Both the position numbers and the translations under genes were made by a program. Below the pieces are notes generated by a model. That model searched no databases and was not told the DNA's origin. It saw only the letters and a list, made by a program, of their open reading frames with translations. Shown here one piece after another: positions 60,210 through 64,000 of a stretch of 64,000 nucleotides of DNA (within the stretch, counting starts at the first letter, position 1; every line of letters begins with the position of its first letter). Source of the stretch: Bacteroidales bacterium (GTDB lineage: Bacteria; Bacteroidota; Bacteroidia; Bacteroidales; UBA932); the NCBI GenBank assembly GCA_017938925.1, contig JAGBAO010000013.1:62001-126000 (forward strand), written 5' to 3'.

Positions 60210-62621
60210 TCAGTCATTTACTTCAATCTCCGGAAGCATCTTGATGAAGTAGCCTCCCACAACGGAACGGGCTATGAACATGCAGTACTCCGGCTTGTCG
60301 GTGTAGAACCAGTCAGACATAGGGACGCGGTCAACTGTCTCGTTGTAGAACTTCCAGAGCGGCTCGATGAATGCCTCGAACTGCTCGTCACTGTCCGCCA
60401 TTGTGGCAGTCCAGATGATCCAGTCTGACTTGCTGTAGGTCGAACGGTTGTCAAGAGGAAGACCATATACGTTCTGCTTTGTGAGATAGTACGGGATCTC
60501 AGCATCCATTATGTCATCATCAAAGACTCCAAGGTCAAGAAGCTCATCCCAGACGAGATTGTATTTCTGGCTCCATGTGCCCGGACGGTCGAATGTAAGC
60601 TTATAATGGTCTCCGTCCGCAGACATCTCCTTCCACTGTGCCGCAAGGTCCCTGGCAACGGCAAGATACTTCGCAGCCACATCCTCAAGTCCCTGCATCT
60701 GAGCCATGCGGGCATAGCTTGCGATACCGACAATGGCCTTTACGGAAAGATTGGCATTGTGAGCGAAGTGACCTGCAAAGTCATCTGTACAGAGCTGGTT
60801 CTCAGGGTCAAGGCCGAATTCGCAGAGATAGTCCACCCATGTGGTCATCACGTCCCAGTGCTCGCGCGCATAGGCAGGGGAATTCTCGTATGCACAGACT
60901 GCTGCAGCGCCCACCAGCATGTTTCCAGCTTCCTCGACTGGCATGTCGTAAGGGTAGGTCTGGCCGTTTGCAAGCGGGTATGTTCCCACATCATGAGCAG
61001 GGAAAGGCTTGGTCCAGCGTCCGCTCTCACTGTAATGGAAGATATGATCCATCAGAGCTCTTGCAAGAGTTGTGTTGTACTTGAGGAAGATAGGAAGAGA
61101 CGGATATGTGACATCGACTGTACCGATGGATCCGTTGCTGTTGTTCTCTTTCGAGAGGAAGGTCAGGAAGCCTTCGTTGGTCTGGACAAGCTTATGGGCT
61201 GCAATAGCCTGGCGATATGCAAGGGCGCAGAGCTCGGCATATTTTCTTCCGCCGGCCTCGGTAGCCTCCTTCATGAGCTGGCAATCAAACTCGCATGCCT
61301 TGCGGACAAGTTTGCGGTAGTCCTTGAGAGCAAGTTCGAACTGGCTTTCGATGGTCACATCTCCGGTCCTGTTCCAGTATGGACGGAGATTCTCACCAAA
61401 ATACTGAACTGAATACAGGTCGTCATAACCGATCATGAATTTCCCTTCAGAAGCCTTCACATGACCGAGGTCGCTGACAAACTTCATGAATCCTTTCTCA
61501 GACACCGAAGCCACCGTATTCTTCTCTTCAGCAGCCATATAGAAGGAGCCCCAGTTGATGCGGTCGTCGTCACCCTTCTTGCCGAGGATGTCCTGATCGA
61601 CACTCGAAGACTTCAGATAGACGATACCGTTGCGAGCATATGTCTCAGACACAGTCTCCTCGTTGCCATAGACGTTCACCGCCCAGGCAGGAGTAGCCTC
61701 AAGCGACACTTTCACGTCATGCTTGGCTCCGTCCAGAGACTTCACCTGGTAGGACATATAGTTCACAGGACGTGAGACAAGGTCCAGATCCTCAAGGAAG
61801 AGCGGAGCGAGGAAGCTCACTGAAAGTTCCACAGGACCGCAGTTGAATCCGTAATGTGTCTGCATAGGCTGGACATCTGCATAGAGCTGCTCAGCAGTCT
61901 GTCCTGACTGCTCATCCTGCCTTACCTTGACTACAAGAGCCACATCAAACTGAGCGGTGCCGGAAGGGTTTGCGCAATAAGCCGCAATCACATTCCTTCC
62001 CGGCTTGAGGGACTTGACAGCCTCCTCCGGAAGCGGTTCATAAGTACCGTAGGTCTTCTTTGGATTGTCATAGGCCTTGATGCCGTTGACATATACAGTA
62101 GCATACTCGTTTGCAATAAGGTACATGTCCACATCCTGTGCCGGGAGTTCTTTATCGAGGTTGAATTCTCTTCTTACCCACACCTCCGGGCCATCCCACA
62201 CCGTATGGATCAACGGTTTCTTGCTCTCAGAGCCGAAAGCGCCTCTTCCGAGCGTCCACTTGGAATCATTGTATTCAGGATTCATCCACTTGCCGGAAGG
62301 CTTGTTCATCGTATATTTCGCATCCCATCCCTTCTTCTCTGATATGTTGGCGATGAAGATCCTTTCTTCTGCCGGCTGGCCAAGGAAACGGTAATCCACG
62401 CCGTCCACGTTCACAACACCCACAAGATGATGTTCCACGCCTGTCCAGTGGGTCACAGGAGCATCGTAGAGTCTGTCAGCTGCAGACCATGCACAGGTAA
62501 AAGGATCGATGGTGACAAGCGGATATGCAGGAGCACGGAGTTCGTTCCTTACATGCTCGCAGCAAGGCTTGCATGAAACCGCCAGCAATGCCGCCAAAAC
62601 CAGGAAGTAAAATCTTTTCAT
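60210..62621 (-). CDS. glutaminase-family (DUF4965/DUF5127/DUF1793) lipoprotein
   Basis: This is an 803-residue exported protein with lipobox LLAVSC (Cys17). The first 270 residues include PLVTIDPFTCAWSAADRLYD and an inserted beta-sandwich of carbohydrate-binding or galactose-binding type (PEVWVRREFNLDKELPAQDV to FDVALVVKVRQDE). The rest is the glutaminase (GtaA-like) alpha/alpha toroid: MIGYDDLYSVQYFGENLRPYW, NGSIGTVDVTYPSLPIFL, DVGTYPLANGQTYPYDMPVE and LCTDDFAGHFAHNANLSVKAI. These enzymes may act on glutamine or on glycans. The substrate is not settled by sequence. Confidence 0.87.
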   Translation of the reverse strand: MKRFYFLVLAALLAVSCKPCCEHVRNELRAPAYPLVTIDPFTCAWSAADRLYDAPVTHWTGVEHHLVGVVNVDGVDYRFLGQPAEERIFIANISEKKGWDAKYTMNKPSGKWMNPEYNDSKWTLGRGAFGSESKKPLIHTVWDGPEVWVRREFNLDKELPAQDVDMYLIANEYATVYVNGIKAYDNPKKTYGTYEPLPEEAVKSLKPGRNVIAAYCANPSGTAQFDVALVVKVRQDEQSGQTAEQLYADVQPMQTHYGFNCGPVELSVSFLAPLFLEDLDLVSRPVNYMSYQVKSLDGAKHDVKVSLEATPAWAVNVYGNEETVSETYARNGIVYLKSSSVDQDILGKKGDDDRINWGSFYMAAEEKNTVASVSEKGFMKFVSDLGHVKASEGKFMIGYDDLYSVQYFGENLRPYWNRTGDVTIESQFELALKDYRKLVRKACEFDCQLMKEATEAGGRKYAELCALAYRQAIAAHKLVQTNEGFLTFLSKENNSNGSIGTVDVTYPSLPIFLKYNTTLARALMDHIFHYSESGRWTKPFPAHDVGTYPLANGQTYPYDMPVEEAGNMLVGAAAVCAYENSPAYAREHWDVMTTWVDYLCEFGLDPENQLCTDDFAGHFAHNANLSVKAIVGIASYARMAQMQGLEDVAAKYLAVARDLAAQWKEMSADGDHYKLTFDRPGTWSQKYNLVWDELLDLGVFDDDIMDAEIPYYLTKQNVYGLPLDNRSTYSKSDWIIWTATMADSDEQFEAFIEPLWKFYNETVDRVPMSDWFYTDKPEYCMFIARSVVGGYFIKMLPEIEVND

Positions 62622-62640
62622 AGATATAGTAGTTATTTAA

Positions 62641-63531
62641 TTAATTATTTCTGCTCTGAATCAGAAGTTCTCCAAGCTCCTCGATGTCCCTTACGATGAG
62701 ATCAGGTGGGAAGAACTCCGGTGCCGGGTTGTTGCGGGCATCCTCGGCCACCTTTTCCGCCGTCTCCAGGGTCGTTTCACCCGAGAGCACCAGGACACCG
62801 AAGGCTCCGGCGTTGTGTGCCATCGCAGTATCGGTGTATATACGGTCACCGACCATGGCAATCTCATCCGGGGCGAGGCCATGCCTGTCGAGTATGCCCT
62901 TGAGCATATTCGGATCAGGCTTTCCAAGTGTGATGTCAGGCTGGCGTCCTGTCGCATGCTCGATGCACTTGCAGATGGAGCCGCAGTCCACCAGCACGAC
63001 CTTCTGGTCCGTAGGGCAGACGCGGTCAGGATTTGTCGCTATATATGGAACGCCCTGGGATGCCCACCATGCCGCACGGCAGAGACGGGAATATTCCAGC
63101 GTCATGTCAAATGCCACCACGAGGACATCCGGCACATCATCAGGGCTGTCAGTGCAGGACTCGAATCCTGCCTTCTCGAACTGAGAGATCATGCTTGGGG
63201 TTCCGAGCAGGAAAAGTCTGCGTGCCTGAGGATAATGAGCCTTGATATAGTCTATCGCGGCAAGAGAAGTCGTGTACATGTTCTCTTCGTCAGCCTCGAT
63301 ACCGAGTCCTTCAAGCTTCTTGAGATAGTCGGCAACCGACTTTGACGGGTTGTTGGTCAGGAATGAATATCCTATCCCGTTGTCAGACATCTTCGCAAGG
63401 AAGGCCTTTGTGAACGGGAAGAGGGTGCTTCCCAGGTATATGGTGCCGTCCATGTCAAGGGCGACGTGCTTGATCTTCGATAATTTCTCCTTCAGCTGAG
63501 GAGTCAGACTTTCGTTGTGATTCGGTCTCAT
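62641..63531 (-). CDS. HAD-IIA family phosphatase (NagD-like)
   Basis: This is 296 residues with the HAD motifs: VALDMDGTIYLGSTLFPF (nucleophile and acid Asp), SFLTNNPSKSVADY (motif II Thr/Asn), a large cap, ITLGKPDPNM (Lys) and MVGDRIYTDTAMAHNAGAFGVLVLSG. Members dephosphorylate sugar or glycerol phosphates and UMP. The upstream neighbour (2-nt gap) is an organophosphate-type transporter, so a glycerol- or sugar-phosphate substrate is a fair inference. Confidence 0.88.
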   Translation of the reverse strand: MRPNHNESLTPQLKEKLSKIKHVALDMDGTIYLGSTLFPFTKAFLAKMSDNGIGYSFLTNNPSKSVADYLKKLEGLGIEADEENMYTTSLAAIDYIKAHYPQARRLFLLGTPSMISQFEKAGFESCTDSPDDVPDVLVVAFDMTLEYSRLCRAAWWASQGVPYIATNPDRVCPTDQKVVLVDCGSICKCIEHATGRQPDITLGKPDPNMLKGILDRHGLAPDEIAMVGDRIYTDTAMAHNAGAFGVLVLSGETTLETAEKVAEDARNNPAPEFFPPDLIVRDIEELGELLIQSRNN

Positions 63532-63533
63532 GA

Positions 63534-64000
63534 CTATTTGGTTTCCTTTATTATTCTGTTCAGTTTCTCATATCCGTCAGCAGGTGCCTTCCACATAAGT
63601 CCGATCGCTATTGCTCCTGCCACTCCGAAGGCAATGGCTACAGGGAACACCGAGTCCCATCCTCCTGTCTCGGCCAGGTTTCCGAAGATAACGCCCGACA
63701 CCACGGAGCTGGCATAGCCGAAGATACCGATGATTCCGTTACCTGTACCTGCCGCATATTTGGTAGCCTGCTGTGAAGCGCACACGCCGTACAGAGCCTG
63801 AGGGCCATAGATGAAGAAGGCAGAAAGCACGAGGTAAACAAATGAAAGATATACGGATTCACATTTCCAGAAGAGGAAGAACGTGAGGGTAGCAAACACG
63901 ATGCAGAAGAAGCAGGTCCTGTGCGCCTTGCTCTTGAAGAGCTTGTCCGAGAGCCAGCCGGCAAGAAGCATTCCCAATGTTCCTCCTACAATCTCTGTAG
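63534..64000 (-). CDS. MFS transporter (OPA/GlpT-like), N-terminal part outside window
   Basis: The frame is open to the window end, so only the last 155 or so residues are seen. They include LAGWLSDKLFKSKAHRTCFF, the loop motif of MFS proteins, then four to five membrane helices with YGPQALYGVCASQQATKYAA and GNGIIGIFGYASSVVSG. The YGPQ...AASG-like pattern recalls organophosphate:phosphate antiporters such as GlpT and UhpT. The HAD phosphatase gene follows 2 nt after its stop. Confidence 0.75.
   Translation of the reverse strand, partial: TEIVGGTLGMLLAGWLSDKLFKSKAHRTCFFCIVFATLTFFLFWKCESVYLSFVYLVLSAFFIYGPQALYGVCASQQATKYAAGTGNGIIGIFGYASSVVSGVIFGNLAETGGWDSVFPVAIAFGVAGAIAIGLMWKAPADGYEKLNRIIKETK

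Overview
This window looks like chromosome of an anaerobic member of the Bacteroidales (Bacteroidota). Several genes belong to families that are largely restricted to this group: DUF4783, DUF3127, an NtrX-like regulator without an HTH, an NtrY-like kinase, and a MurA with Asp in place of the catalytic Cys. Six upstream regions carry a clean Bacteroidales-type promoter (TTTG or TTG, 19-20 nt, TAnnTTTG), and Shine-Dalgarno sequences are generally lacking. I cannot name a genus. No rRNA, tRNA or CRISPR array was seen.

Layout. (a) 1-7.9 kb is a visibly AT-rich accessory segment, all on the + strand. It holds the end of a FISUMP-type protein, an AbiGi-like gene, a lipoprotein, orphan genes, a membrane-anchored SprT-like metalloprotease, an ECF-like sigma factor translationally coupled to an M50B-like membrane metallopeptidase, and small exported or membrane proteins. 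It ends abruptly at about 7.88 kb, next to what looks like the 3' end of a highly expressed gene. (b) 8.06-8.77 kb is non-coding but highly structured: a 164-nt element closed by a perfect 20-bp inverted repeat, a terminator, and three 73-bp tandem hairpin repeats. (c) 8.8-18.5 kb is small-molecule metabolism and accessory enzymes: an isoprenylcysteine-methyltransferase-like protein, a fucose-isomerase-like protein, threonine aldolase, a GNAT/HD/deoxyribosyltransferase operon whose HD gene is frameshifted, a metallo-beta-lactamase-fold protein, an acyltransferase, a BASS transporter and purF. (d) 18.5-24.5 kb has purE-purL upstream of purF on the - strand and the divergent cysS. (e) 24.5-27.1 kb is a RAYT (HUH/Y1 transposase) island bracketed by 79-bp direct repeats, with an orphan gene and a dead HsdR fragment. 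(f) 27.2-54 kb is mostly core housekeeping: xth, rlmH, NtrY/NtrX-like pair, cmk-ispH, efp, lptB, dnaX, an M16 peptidase, an O-methyltransferase/IclR pair, murB-murA, metG, dnaG, a PHP phosphatase, DUF3127 and FKBP, mazG. (g) 53.9-57 kb is a CoA-transferase/hydrolase gene followed by a second RAYT gene. This one sits inside nested direct repeats that duplicate the junction between the CoA-transferase and mltG. (h) 57-64 kb is mltG, a glucosaminidase/LysM protein, a phosphoesterase, a glutaminase-type lipoprotein, a HAD-IIA phosphatase and the end of an MFS/OPA transporter.

How it fits together. The core genes cover purine synthesis (purE, purL, purF), peptidoglycan synthesis and remodelling (murA, murB, mltG, glucosaminidase), replication (dnaG, dnaX), translation (cysS, metG, efp, rlmH), isoprenoid synthesis (ispH) and LPS export (lptB). 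The most unusual content is repetitive. Two RAYT genes each lie in a bracket of direct repeats. Two families of short palindromes or dispersed repeats recur: GTYGCAGAAA hairpins in intergenic sites, and RSEES-coding repeats inside or beside murB, dnaX and dnaG. Together they suggest an active or recently active REP/RAYT economy in this genome. The other candidate worth attention is the sigma-factor plus membrane-protease pair in the AT-rich segment.
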